From Microcyclospora pomicola (Eukaryota; Ascomycota; Dothideomycetes; Capnodiales), in contig NHNY01000020.1 of assembly GCA_002786065.1 (NCBI GenBank), positions 124,001 through 188,000 of the forward strand: DNA of 64,000 bases. Reading direction: 5' to 3'. Below the pieces are notes generated by a model, which was not told the DNA's origin, searched no databases, and was given only the letters and a program-made list of their open reading frames with translations. The translations under genes were made by a program, and so were the position numbers. This document shows positions 11,066-20,718 of this stretch, one piece after another (positions within the stretch are counted from its first letter, which is position 1; every line of letters begins with the position of its first letter).

Positions 11066-12298
11066 ATGGGCCAGCGACCAGCAAAGGACCCAGCGAGCAA
11101 CATCGTTGCATGGCCGGGAAATCCTGGAGCGTATAATGAAGAGGTACCAGACGGTGCACAGTCAGGGCGATGCTCTGGGTTGAAAGGTCCCGATATCGAT
11201 ATTCTTGACCCCCGGAGCCCACATCACCACTGCATTCTCCTAGACTTGATCCGGGCCCAGTTCCCGAATCTCGACATCCAACCTCTAGCCAAGCAAGGAG
11301 GCTGCTCCTTCACTCTCTTGTGTACTCCACATCCCTCTCTAGGAGACGGCATTTCCCCAAAGCAGCCGACTTCAATCGTACAGATCAGGCCCCAGCGGTT
11401 TCGATTGGCTTTGCCATTGATGCGTCACGCCCGCCAGATCCACGGCCCACTTGTCGCCGAGGTTGAGGAACTCTTCCCACCAGCATTCTACGCATTTCGC
11501 GGCGCCTTACAAGTCGTTCGTCAGCCCTGTCTTCCCGGCCTACCTCTCAGCGAGCTGCAGCTTTTGCGAAGCGGATCATCGGACGGCCAGAATGCCACGA
11601 GGATGAAAACATTCCTCAATGATCTTGTGGCATTCCATGCACGAGCATGGACCGCCGGTATTCGTGACGATGAGATGTCACAAAAGTTGATGGCAGAGGG
11701 TCGAGTCGGCCAAACGCTGACGCCACGTCTTGCCATGTTGGCAAAGCATCTCCCTTCGCGAGCATTGCGCCGGATGGCATCGCGGACGCTACGAGACGTG
11801 CAGTGCGGCGGTCTGCGGGGTTTGCCGATGGTGCTGACGCATGGTGATCTGATTGCCTCGAACATACTCGTCGATCCTGAAACGTGGCGGATCACTGGGA
11901 TTGTGGATTGGGCTGAAGCAGAATGGCTGCCATTTGGGGTAAATTCATACTCTCTCGAAATCTTGCTTGAACCATTTGGGGCGACAGAGATCACGCGAAG
12001 AAGCCGTCAGAGATGGAGAGCGTGGTTCTAGCAAGAGCTGGGAAGAAGAATCACCAATCTGCACGAAGTTCGGAAAGGCGTAGACCTAGCGAGGCGGGTA
12101 GGTGTATTCCTGTGGTTCGGCTTCGCTTGGGATGATGGACGCATTGATCGGGTCGTCAATGGAACCGATGACGGGAACGACTTGTCCAATCTGAAGGCTG
12201 GTCTCCGCGGTGCTGTACCACGAACAGATCGACGATCGTGGGGTCGAACGAGCACAAGCAGGGACAGTCCAAGCAGCAGTCTCGAAAACTACCATTAG
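11066..12298 (+). pseudogene. APH/choline-kinase-like phosphotransferase gene with one in-frame TAG
   Basis: The first ATG is at 11066; the same frame is open further upstream without an ATG. The first 321 codons include the Brenner motif HGDLIASN at residues 259-266 and the metal-binding D281 in VDWAEAEWLPFG. This is the signature of the APH (aminoglycoside phosphotransferase-like) family, expanded in filamentous fungi with mostly unknown small-molecule substrates. A TAG at 12029-12031 ends this ORF. The same frame then stays open for 88 more codons to a TAG at 12296-12298 and encodes what the family normally has at its C-terminus (ELGRRI...ARRVGVFLWFGFAWDD). No intron can remove the TAG cleanly. 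It may be a recently disabled gene, a read-through case, or a site of A-to-I editing (TAG to TGG, Trp). The protein up to the TAG already holds the catalytic motifs. Confidence 0.75.
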
Positions 12299-12593
12299 TC
12301 AGGACGAATGCAGAGTCGGTTAAGTGGGTGAGACGCACACTCGTCGTGATGTAAGCAGCGTCGTAGAATGCGACGTGCAGAGACAGGCGTGCGCGGATGC
12401 ATCTCTCACGAAGCATGCTCTCCCAAGAAACAAGCACCATATCCTTGTGCCGCTGTCCAGATCTGATGCTGGAACAGGAATTGATGAGCTGGGAACCACG
12501 ACCTTCGGGAGTCGAAATCGTGGCGTTTGGTGGAGATCCGCCGATCACCTGTTTAAGAAGACAGTAACTGCATTCAAACAGCCAACGCACTGA

Positions 12594-13699
12594 TCAGCGC
12601 CCTTGCTCGATCTGCCGTCTTCGCTCCTCTCTACCAGCAGCAGGCGGAAGTGGTCCCGGGCCTCGCCATACACCATCCCAAGGATGTGTCTGCAGATCGC
12701 TCGTGAGCTGACGCACAACGCCCGGGCGAGGAGTGGCTGTCGTGGATGAGGTCTGGGTTCGTGCCGGCGCATAGTATCCATATGCAGGAGTGAGCGCATC
12801 CTCGTCATCACGACCGCCGCCGCCGCCGGGCCAGTCGATATTGTAGGTCTGTGGAGCAGTACTTGGAGCCGCGGGGGGAGTGGTATTTTGCAGCAATAAC
12901 ATGAGCATTTGCTGACGCTGCATCTCTTCCTCCGTGATGGACGATGGATCGTAAGTGGCACCGGGCGGAGGCGGATATTGTGATACAGTCTGGTATTGGT
13001 CCGAGGGCAGTCCGCTCTGATGTAAAGCGGATGACTGGAGTTGTGGGGTGGAGTGCGCAGACGTCGGATACATGTTGCGCACGTAGTTCTCGTAATACAC
13101 CGGGTCCTGCCAAAGGGAGGCACTGCTGTTGATGCTGCTGTGGCGCGCAAGAGGTGTGATTTGACTCGAGGTAGATGCCGGCATACGAGGTCTTTGCAGG
13201 CGATTCACACGCCGGTAAGTCCACAGCAGTAGACCGCCATAGACAACCGTGCTGATGGCTGCCGCCACGGTCACGAGCACTGCAGAGGTGTTCCACACGT
13301 ATCGTGAAGCTATCAGGAAGTCGTAGAACACGGTCAAGAATCCCAGAGCACTAGAGGACAGGGCTGGGATGAAGACAGCATCAGCTTGGAAAGTGTGGTT
13401 CCGCACAGCAAAACACAGTAGTGCTGTCAATGAGAATCCAGCTGTAAGGATGGCGACTGCGAATATACCCACGGCGGCTTGTGAGACACGGAGTTTCTTG
13501 TCGCTGTCGAAGGTCGTGGGGAGCATGAGAAAGCTGTATTTGCGCGTCAGCATCAGGATTCGATGCATGGACCACCCAGTATGCCAACCTACCCGCCCAA
13601 GATAAATATGCTGGCGGCGATGGCTACCACTCGCCAATACCAAGGCACAGCATCGCGCTGGCCGTCCAACGTGTTGTAGTCCAGTGCTCGCGGCCGCAT
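12594..13699 (-). CDS. Four-helix membrane protein with proline-rich cytosolic tail, unrecognised family
   Basis: Exons 13699-13593 and 13533-12594; the 59-bp intron (GTAGGT...TACAG) removes a frame break and adds the true N-terminus MRPRALDYNTLDGQ. The product has 348 residues. About four hydrophobic helices fall in residues 20-145 (VVAIAASIFIL..., VGIFAVAILTAGFSLTALL, ALGFLTVFYDFLIA, VLVTVAAAISTVVYGGLLLW). A long disordered tail follows, rich in Pro, Gln, Ser and Thr with a QYPPPPG stretch and a Gly/Asp run. The four-helix-plus-tail layout resembles fungal plasma-membrane scaffold or MARVEL-like proteins, but I recognise no signature. Function unknown. Confidence 0.8.
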
Positions 13700-14677
13700 A
13701 GTAGCAGGCCGGAGCCGTCGCAAAGCATCCACTTTGCCTGTTTGCCCGTGGCCGGTATCACTCTGTGTGTTTGTTTGCGCCAGCTTCCTCCTTGCAGATG
13801 TTCAGCACCGCCTATTCCAATGTTTCTTCTTGTCTCTCAGCAAGACGGCTTTGCTGTGTTTGCGAGTATCCCTGGATGTCTGCGTGTGCCGACTACGTTT
13901 CGTCGGCTGAGAAGCGTGATGCTGGGCGCGCGATTCAGCTCCAGCTGAGAGGTGTCGATCACTTGCGCAGAATGAATGTGCGCGAGCACGAGAGGGTATC
14001 AGACCCTACGCACCACCATCTTCTGATCCCTCAATGAGTTCATGTGGATGGGGCGCAGCTGGCACATCGGGGAAGTGGTGGCAGCATGAATTGAGCTGAT
14101 GATTGAACTGCCGGTCGGCTGTGGAAGCTAGCCCTGCGCTGTATACGTTGGAGCCAGATCGGCACATATACCGCTAGATAGTTTGCAAGGATAGTAGTGT
14201 CTAACAGACTTATCACGGCTCACTACGCGATCATGAAGATGTAGCAACGACCTCCCACTGCTGCATCTGCCGAAACAACTACATGACATTGACCCGCGAT
14301 ACTACAGTGACGTTCGCCGGACACGGACTCTCGTCGACGCTTGTGCTCTGCTAGAACGATACACTTTGTGGAGCCCGCAGCTCGGTCCGCATCCCGTAAC
14401 ATCCAGGTGTGGCGGTGCATCGATCAAATGCATTGGCCCACAAACTGCGTGCTCGTCGTAGATCACGGACACGCAGTCGTATCATGTCATGATCGATGTT
14501 CCGTCGCGACTTGAACGGTGAAGAGCACTGATAGATCGCCGCAGCTGTGCAAGCTGATGCCCGTGCCCGCCCAGGTCATCCGTAGTTGATCTATAAATTT
14601 TCAGCCGCTCACGAAGCGTAGTGACCAGCACGCCAGAAACATTCCACGAGCGTCAGGACTTCATCAAGCTGATCAAG
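13700..14677. other. Intergenic, divergent promoters
   Basis: About 980 bp between two divergent genes. No coding signal. A TATAAA element at 14592-14597 lies about 80 bp before the ATG of the MAPR-like gene and may be its TATA box. Confidence 0.5.
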
Positions 14678-15514
14678 ATGTCGAGTAGCAGCGCGGCGCT
14701 CCGGCAGCGTAAACCGCTTACCGCGTCCCCCGACGAACAGATCATCCCATCCTCATCGCGATCAAACGACATCAAAAAAGCCAACAACGACAACGACAAA
14801 ATCACCAAACTCGACATCCTCCGCTTGCTCGCCGGCCTGCTCCTCCTCAACAGCCTACTCTCCTACTTCATCACCTCCACCAGCCTCACCTGGAACTACC
14901 GCCCGGCGATCCTGCGCCCCGCCGTGATCCGGCAATACTTCCGCGGGCCCGTCCTCCTCACCGACGCCGAGCTGCTGGGCTACGACGGCCGCGACCCGAC
15001 GAGACCCGTCTATCTGGCGCTGAACGGCACGATCTACGATGTCTCGGGGGGCAATGGACGCTACATTTACGGCCCGGGGGGCAATTATCATGTGTTTGCG
15101 GGCAAGGATGCGGCGCGCGGGTTCGTGACGGGGTGTTTTGCCGAGGACGCGACACCGGATCTGAGAGGGGCGGAGTGGACGTATATCCCGCTGGATGTTG
15201 TGGGGCCGGAGGAGGAGGAGGAGCTGAAGGACGAGCAGGGGAACAGGAGGAAGTTGACGGGCGAGGAGAAGAGTAGGCGCGCTGAGGCGATACGTCAGGC
15301 GAAGAAGCAGGTCAAGAGAGTCGTTGAGGGGTGGCAGAAGACGTTTCGTGGGGAGACGGGGAAGGAGTACTTCGAGGTCGGTCGGGTCGTGCGAGAGGAG
15401 GGATGGTTGGAGAAACTGCCGAGGCGGAAGTTATGTGGAGGAGCGCAAGGGTTGAGGCCACAGAGCAGTAAGGCCAGAGCGAATGATGCCGGAGAACGAT
15501 ATAGAGGCGGGTAG
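14678..15514 (+). CDS. Membrane-associated progesterone-receptor-like (cytochrome b5-like heme-binding) protein
   Basis: 278 codons from the ATG at 14678; the frame is open a little upstream but only from a GTG. Residues 1-45 are polar and likely cytosolic. A single helix (ILRLLAGLLLLNSLLSYFIT) precedes a cytochrome b5-like domain of the MAPR family (about residues 90-175): LTDAELLGYDGRDPTRPVYLAL, GTIYDVS, the YGPGGNYHVFAGKDAARGF segment with the conserved Tyr residues, and a following GCF. The tail is charged and helical (EEEELKDEQGNRRKLTGEEK) and ends basic. MAPR proteins such as Dap1 bind heme and support cytochrome P450 or sterol reactions at the ER. The long charged tail is usual for the filamentous-fungal form. 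Confidence 0.88.
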   Translation: MSSSSAALRQRKPLTASPDEQIIPSSSRSNDIKKANNDNDKITKLDILRLLAGLLLLNSLLSYFITSTSLTWNYRPAILRPAVIRQYFRGPVLLTDAELLGYDGRDPTRPVYLALNGTIYDVSGGNGRYIYGPGGNYHVFAGKDAARGFVTGCFAEDATPDLRGAEWTYIPLDVVGPEEEEELKDEQGNRRKLTGEEKSRRAEAIRQAKKQVKRVVEGWQKTFRGETGKEYFEVGRVVREEGWLEKLPRRKLCGGAQGLRPQSSKARANDAGERYRGG

Positions 15515-15993
15515 GGATGTTGTAGAGCTGTGTGACATTGTGTCGTGCCTGACCTTTGGACACCTTTTACCTCGTTTCATCATCTTAGAGCCTGCGACTG
15601 TAAGAGTCTGAGATACGACAGACCAAAGCTCTGCTTCTCGACAAACTGGCAAGATAGCCATGATTACATCCTCGAACATGAGCACGACGAAAACTTGCAC
15701 CATGACGGGATAGTGGTGACAATTGGCGCGGCGGACGGTGAAATCGAGAGCAGAATCAGACGAGATTGAAGTTTGCGCGAACTACAGCTGATGCGACTCT
15801 ATCGTTCCGACAGACGACAACGAAGTCATCATGGTTCCGCGAGAATATTTCCATTTCGGACATTCCCCATGGTGCACCAGAGACGAGGCTGAATCCATCC
15901 AGCCCCAAATCTTGTTCCAGCATCAAAAGCATCCCGCAAATTCCACTCCCGTCCCTTCAGCCATCTTGTCATTGCAAAAAAGGATTCGTAGAC
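15515..15993. other. Convergent 3' intergenic region
   Basis: About 480 bp between the 3' ends of the MAPR-like gene (+) and RPS25 (-). ORFs here on the plus strand are short and lack motifs. Confidence 0.6.
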
Positions 15994-16514
15994 TTAATCG
16001 CCGCCACCGACCGCTCTCGCTATTACAGTGTCAGCTTCCCAACCTTCGACGTCTCCGGCCTTCCCATGTCCACCAGGTTGCATCCACCACTTACTGTAAA
16101 TGTTACCCGAGCTGTGACCGACGACCTTGCGGATTTGCCCTCGCTCCTCCAAGTCGAGCAGGGCCTGGCGGGCGAGCGAGCCGTTGATCTTCAGGCGATC
16201 GACGAGGACCGCGACGGTCACGAGGCGGTATGACTGGACATCCTTGGCGAGTCTCTCCGAGGTCTGCTTGTCGAGGATGACGGCGTGCTGTGCCTTGTCC
16301 TTGACTGTGAGGGACGACGAGGGTCAGTAACGAGGAAACCGATGCTGCGCCGAAGTGATGCTTCCAGCATTTCGAGATGGAGGTGACTGCGTACCCTTGC
16401 CCTTGGACCACTTCTTCTTTTGCTTCTTGCCACCGGTTGCTGCGGGTGCCTGTGTGGAACGTCTGTCAGCATTCGTGCCGAATTGGATCAACCGGAGTCG
16501 GTGAGTCGTACCAT
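15994..16514 (-). CDS. RPS25: 40S ribosomal protein S25
   Basis: Four exons: 16514-16512 (only the ATG), 16449-16395, 16304-16095 and 16019-15994, joined by GT-AG introns. They give 97 residues: MAPAATGGKKQKKKWSKGK, VKDKAQHAV, the winged-helix core (LVTVAVLVDRLKINGSLARQ) and the C-terminus NIYTRAVGGGD. This is the full length expected of eukaryotic S25, a small-subunit protein near the head that also contacts IRES RNAs. The first intron follows directly after the start codon, a layout seen in several fungal ribosomal-protein genes. It is transcribed away from the ARL3-like gene, with about 250 bp between the two ATGs. Confidence 0.96.
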
Positions 16515-16763
16515 GTTTGCGATGTGTGCGGAATAATCGATGGACGAATCTTTCGAGGTGAAGCCGTAGTTGAGGGCCCAATTCCGAGAAGTGCGCTTGG
16601 CGCTCCCCCCACAGACCGTCACGTGTGCGCTGCAACCTCAGGCACCAACATCGAATGCACGTCCAACCACCACCTTTCCCAACTCGCATCCCCAATAATC
16701 AGCACGGGCTGACCACCCATCAATCCCCACGATGTGACCGCGCCTCGCACGCGAGACGGCAAG
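16515..16763. promoter_or_regulatory. Bidirectional promoter region RPS25 / ARL3-like
   Basis: The 249 bp between two divergent start codons must hold both core promoters. A CACGTG hexamer near 16619 is the only motif I can pick out by eye. Confidence 0.5.
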
Positions 16764-17429
16764 ATGTATCACCTGGTCAAATCGCTGTACCTGCACGCGA
16801 CGAGCAAAGAAGAGTATTCGATCCTGCTGCTCGGGCTCGACAATGCGGGCAAGACGACGCTGCTCGAGCAGATCAAGTCGCTCTACGCCGCCGACGCGCA
16901 CCCGCCGAACCTCAAGACCGTCCCGACCGTCGGCCAGAACGTCTCGCTGATCGACCTGCCCGACTGCTACCTGCGCGTGTGGGACGTCGGCGGCCAGCAC
17001 TCGCTGCGCCAGCTGTGGCACTCGTACTACAAGTCCTGCCACGCGGTGGTCTTCGTGCTGGACAGCAGCGACGTGGGGGATGCGGACCTGGCGCGGCTGG
17101 GCGATCACGCCGCCGACAATGACCACGACGACGGCCGGCTCGCCGAGTGCCAGCTCGTGCTCGAGGACGTGCTGGCCAACGAGGACACCGAGGGCGTGCC
17201 GGTGCTGGTGCTGGCGAACAAGCAGGACCGCGAGGACTGCGTCGAGGTGGTGCGGATCAAGGAAGGGCTGGTGCGCAAGGTGTTCGAGGGCGAGAAGGGC
17301 GCCGGGGTGCGCGACAGCCGCGTGCTGCCGCTGAGCGCGCTGACGGGCACCGGCGTCAAGGAGGCGGTCGAGTGGCTGTGCAGTCGCGTCAAGTGGAATC
17401 GCGAGGCGCGGCCGCCGGTCATGCGGTGA
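16764..17429 (+). CDS. ARF-like small GTPase of the ARL3/ARFRP1 type
   Basis: An intronless gene of 221 codons with unusually high GC. It starts MYHLVKSLYLHATSKEEYSILLLG, as in yeast Arl3 and animal ARFRP1: no Gly2, so no myristoylation, but a Met-bulky residue start of the kind that is N-acetylated for Golgi targeting through Sys1. G-motifs are intact: GLDNAGKTT (P-loop, residues 24-32), VPTVGQNV (switch I), WDVGGQHSLR (switch II), NKQD and a late SAL motif. The family works at the trans-Golgi upstream of Arl1 and GRIP-domain golgins. An extra acidic/His stretch (DADLARLGDHAADNDHDD) between the DSSD strand and the next helix makes it longer than most ARF-like proteins. The ATG at 16764 is preferred to the upstream in-frame GTG. 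Confidence 0.92.
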   Translation: MYHLVKSLYLHATSKEEYSILLLGLDNAGKTTLLEQIKSLYAADAHPPNLKTVPTVGQNVSLIDLPDCYLRVWDVGGQHSLRQLWHSYYKSCHAVVFVLDSSDVGDADLARLGDHAADNDHDDGRLAECQLVLEDVLANEDTEGVPVLVLANKQDREDCVEVVRIKEGLVRKVFEGEKGAGVRDSRVLPLSALTGTGVKEAVEWLCSRVKWNREARPPVMR

Positions 17430-17934
17430 TGGGGGACGGGGATCGTTGGAGCTGTGCAGCTTGGTCGTCGTTGTGGGTGGGGACGCTGTGATTATTGCTA
17501 CTATATGAACGCCACTTCTGCGGCTCCGCTTGAAGGGCTCAAAGCCGCGTCTGGGATGGGGAAGAGCGCATCCCAGCCGGCGAGCTTCGACCACTGGCGC
17601 TGGGATATTATGCATGTCCTTGTGATCCTGCTGTAGCATGAGACACGACAAGGCCCACCCTCGTCTGTCGCACCCATGCTGCGCGGTAGTACCATGTGCC
17701 CACCCATCACGATGCGTCCCGCAGATGCGGCCAAACAAAAAAGACATCATTTGCATATGAACGACGGATATCTAGAGTTGAACGATAGAAGGCCCACGAG
17801 TGGACGAAGCAGGAACATGTACATTATATCATCGCGATGGATTTGACGTCTTCCATTCGCTTGAATAAGCCTCGCTTTCATGGGAGTCTGCAGCATACAT
17901 CCAAACGTGACAAGGTCAATCACACATACGTTCA
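17430..17934. other. Convergent 3' intergenic region
   Basis: About 500 bp between the ends of the ARL3-like gene and the coiled-coil protein gene. No supported feature. Confidence 0.6.
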
Positions 17935-20718
17935 TCAAGTGCTGAAAACCGGCGCCTTGACCAGCACGGAGCGTCCGCGGATCTGCACCATGATGCCGGC
18001 TGCAATCCTGACACGCGGCGGTGCGGATGAGTCCTCCTTGACGCCCGACGCGCTCTCCGGCCGCGGGGTGAGACTGTTGGAGCTGCCGTTGGGCGCACTA
18101 TGCTTGCCCTGCTGGCCGGCGGACGGCTTGGTTTTGTTGTTGCCGGTCAACGCGCTCAGCATGCTGCGCTTCGATTTGTGTTCGCCGTGCGCGCTGACAG
18201 AAGCATCGATGTCGTTGGCGTCGCTGGCGGAGCTCTTCATCGAAGCGCGCTCGGCTTGATCATCCGCGATCGACGTCTGCAGGGCGGGGATGCCGGATTC
18301 CATGCGCATTTGTTCAGGCATGATGCTCATTCCGGGGATGAAGTACTCCAGCGAGACGTCGCGACTCTCCAGCGGTAAGTGAGCGGCGACGTTCACTACG
18401 AGCTCAATGATCATATGCACGCCACCCTCCAAGTCCGATGGCGGCGGGTCCTGGAGATGTACGGCAAGCGCCCGCACCAGGCGATCCTTCATCAGGTCGG
18501 TCAACTGTGAGCGGTAATGCGGGCATTGTGGCGAGCGTAACGAGTCCTGTAGTCCTTCCAGCGTCGCGAGCCGCCAATTGACGACTTTCGAAATGAGATA
18601 TTCCTCTTCCTCCAACGTTTGCGCGTGTGGCGCATATCGGCGGATGTTGGTCTGCACGGACCTCAACTGCGCGGAGAGGGCTGGATCCAGATCGGGATGA
18701 AAGACTTTGTTGAAAATCTCTTCCACCAGCCAAGATGAGATGAACGCACGACCGACGGCGGTCATCTCTTGTTTCCCCGTCGCAACGGCATCTTTGTTCA
18801 CCGAGTTGTTCAGCCACGTCGGCACGGACCGCCAACTCTTTCGTATGCTGAACGCGAGTTGCGCTACCAGTCCGTCAAGACGGTTGAATCGAGTGCTGTA
18901 CTCGCTGTCATCCAGCGAGGTTCGTGATTGGGAGAGTCGTTGATGTGCGAGGCTGTTTTGTAATTGCTTCACCTGATCCTCTTTTTCAAAGTAATATTTC
19001 TTGACCTTTGTGTATTTTTCGCCTATCGCACCCGTCAGCCTTGGTCTGGGTGCACAGCAAGCACGGCATATACGTACGTAGCTCTTTGTGATCCTTGATC
19101 AATTGGTTCACATCTTCCTCCGAAAGTTCTTCCGCCACCTGCGCTGGCTGCGGCGTCACACGACCAACATCTTTGGCGGTTTGTTGCTGCGATTGGGCTT
19201 GTGTTTGGGATTGACCGTGTGGATATGATGGGGGTGGGGTAGGGGATGCTACGGCGGCAGCATTGAATGTAGGTACACCTTGCTGTGCTTGGGATGACCC
19301 CATTGCCGAGGATTCGCGCGTCCCCAAACTGCTATGGACACTCTGCCGGTGACTGTTCCCAGGCCTCGCAGCTTTTGTGCTGTTGCCATTGTTTGACGAC
19401 ATGGACGAAGGATCGACACTGCCTTGCTGTGAGTACGATTGGCTACGCTGGGTGGTAGTGTGGGGTCGAGCGCTGTCGTGGGCGCGGTACTGTGACGGTG
19501 GGTCTTCGGGCGGCGAGTATGAATGTGATGGGGTATATGACTAGAGGTCGTCAGTACATCACGCATACGACAAACAACGTTGCGGCACAGCGCTAGCCGT
19601 CTGGGCAGGAACAGCACGACCTACGTTGCTTTGCGTTGCCGGGGCCTGGCGCGAACTCTGATAGGACGGCTGAGACGCAGGAAGCTGAGGCTGAGCTGGC
19701 TGATAGCCGGGTGGCTGTGCTGCATGCGATTTGGACTCGGGTGGAGAGGAAAGAGGAGGTGGTGTGTTATAACTATGATAGCTGGCCGCGTCGCTCGGAT
19801 GCGGCGAGCTCACCCCAGGTCCGCCTTGTCGCTGCTCTCGGAAGCCTTGCTCGGTGTTCAAGCGTTGCAGGCGGCGTTGTGACCAGCGATCCAGCGCCGT
19901 GCCCTGGCCGCTGTCGGACGACGTCTTCCCGGCAGGCGTGTTCGACGGATACGCCGCGCTCATGGGCACTTCGTCGGCGGAGACGAACTCGCGTCCAGTC
20001 TCGGGTTGTTCGTTGGGGCTTGGAAGCTGGGAGAAGTCGGGCGACCAGCTCGGCGATGGCAGAGGAGCAGCAGTGGTGGTGGGTCGCGAGACGGTGAGGG
20101 AGCGCTGCAAGCCCGGCGAGGGTCGCTGGAAGTCGTCGGGCGAGTAGATGTGGGAGACGCCAGCGTTGTTGTATTCTATCCCGTTGAGGCCCAATCCGGC
20201 GATGCTGCGTCGGTCTGATCGTACCCCAGAGTGTTTCTTAGCATTGCTCTTGCGATTGCGGTTTCATACGACGAGGGCGCGCATCTAGCAACATACCACT
20301 TGCGGTGATCCGATTGCTGACGGTGGCACTTCGGGCGAGGGGGGTGGAGCTGGTGGAGCTGGCGGAGCTGGTGGGTGGGTGCTGGAGATTGAGCGGAAGG
20401 TCTTTGAAGATCGAATGGTTAGCTTGGCACCCGACGCTACTTGGATCGCAATCGAGTAATGTATGTATGTATGTATAGCACCGATCTGGTTGGAGGAGTG
20501 ATAGGGCCACCAACAACGTCGCGCATCCAATCTTCGGGAGGTCATCCGGTCGCAGCAGCAGCAGGGTGGTCGACCGCGACATGACCGTTGGCGCGACCAG
20601 CAAGTTTCATGTCGCAAGGAGTCTACGTACCCGGATGGTGCAGATCGGTCGGCACCCAGTCGGCGGTGATGTTGGACCTGGACTTGTTGCGCTCTGTTCG
20701 CAGAGACGGAAACCGCAT
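17935..20718 (-). CDS. Large Ser/Pro/Gln-rich protein with a conserved-looking helical C-terminal domain, unrecognised
   Basis: Proposed exons: 20718-20631, 20401-20297, 20214-19589, 19540-19078 and 19022-17935, giving about 789 residues. The start is MRFPSLRTERNKSRSNITAD. Residues up to about 425 are low-complexity Ser/Pro/Gln sequence. Then come an acidic helix (EELSEEDVNQLIKDHKELREKY), a coiled-coil (KKYYFEKEDQVKQLQNSLAHQRL) and an alpha-helical domain of about 200 residues (LDGLVAQLAFSIRKSW, VGRAFISSWLVEEIF, DLEGGVHMIIELVVNVAAHLPL). The tail is charged and disordered. The ordered part looks conserved and enzyme-free; I do not recognise the family. The donor at 19588 (GTGCCG) is weak and that boundary is uncertain, although both flanking exons share a frame interrupted by stops. 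The others are good GTACGT/GTATGT sites. Confidence 0.72.
20459..20478. repeat. ATGT tetranucleotide microsatellite
   Basis: About four and a half tandem ATGT units inside the first (229-bp) intron of the coiled-coil protein gene. Confidence 0.75.

Noticed and set aside
16638-17756. 372-codon minus-strand ORF over the ARL3-like gene
   Set aside because: Antisense shadow of a very GC-rich gene with all GTPase motifs on the plus strand.
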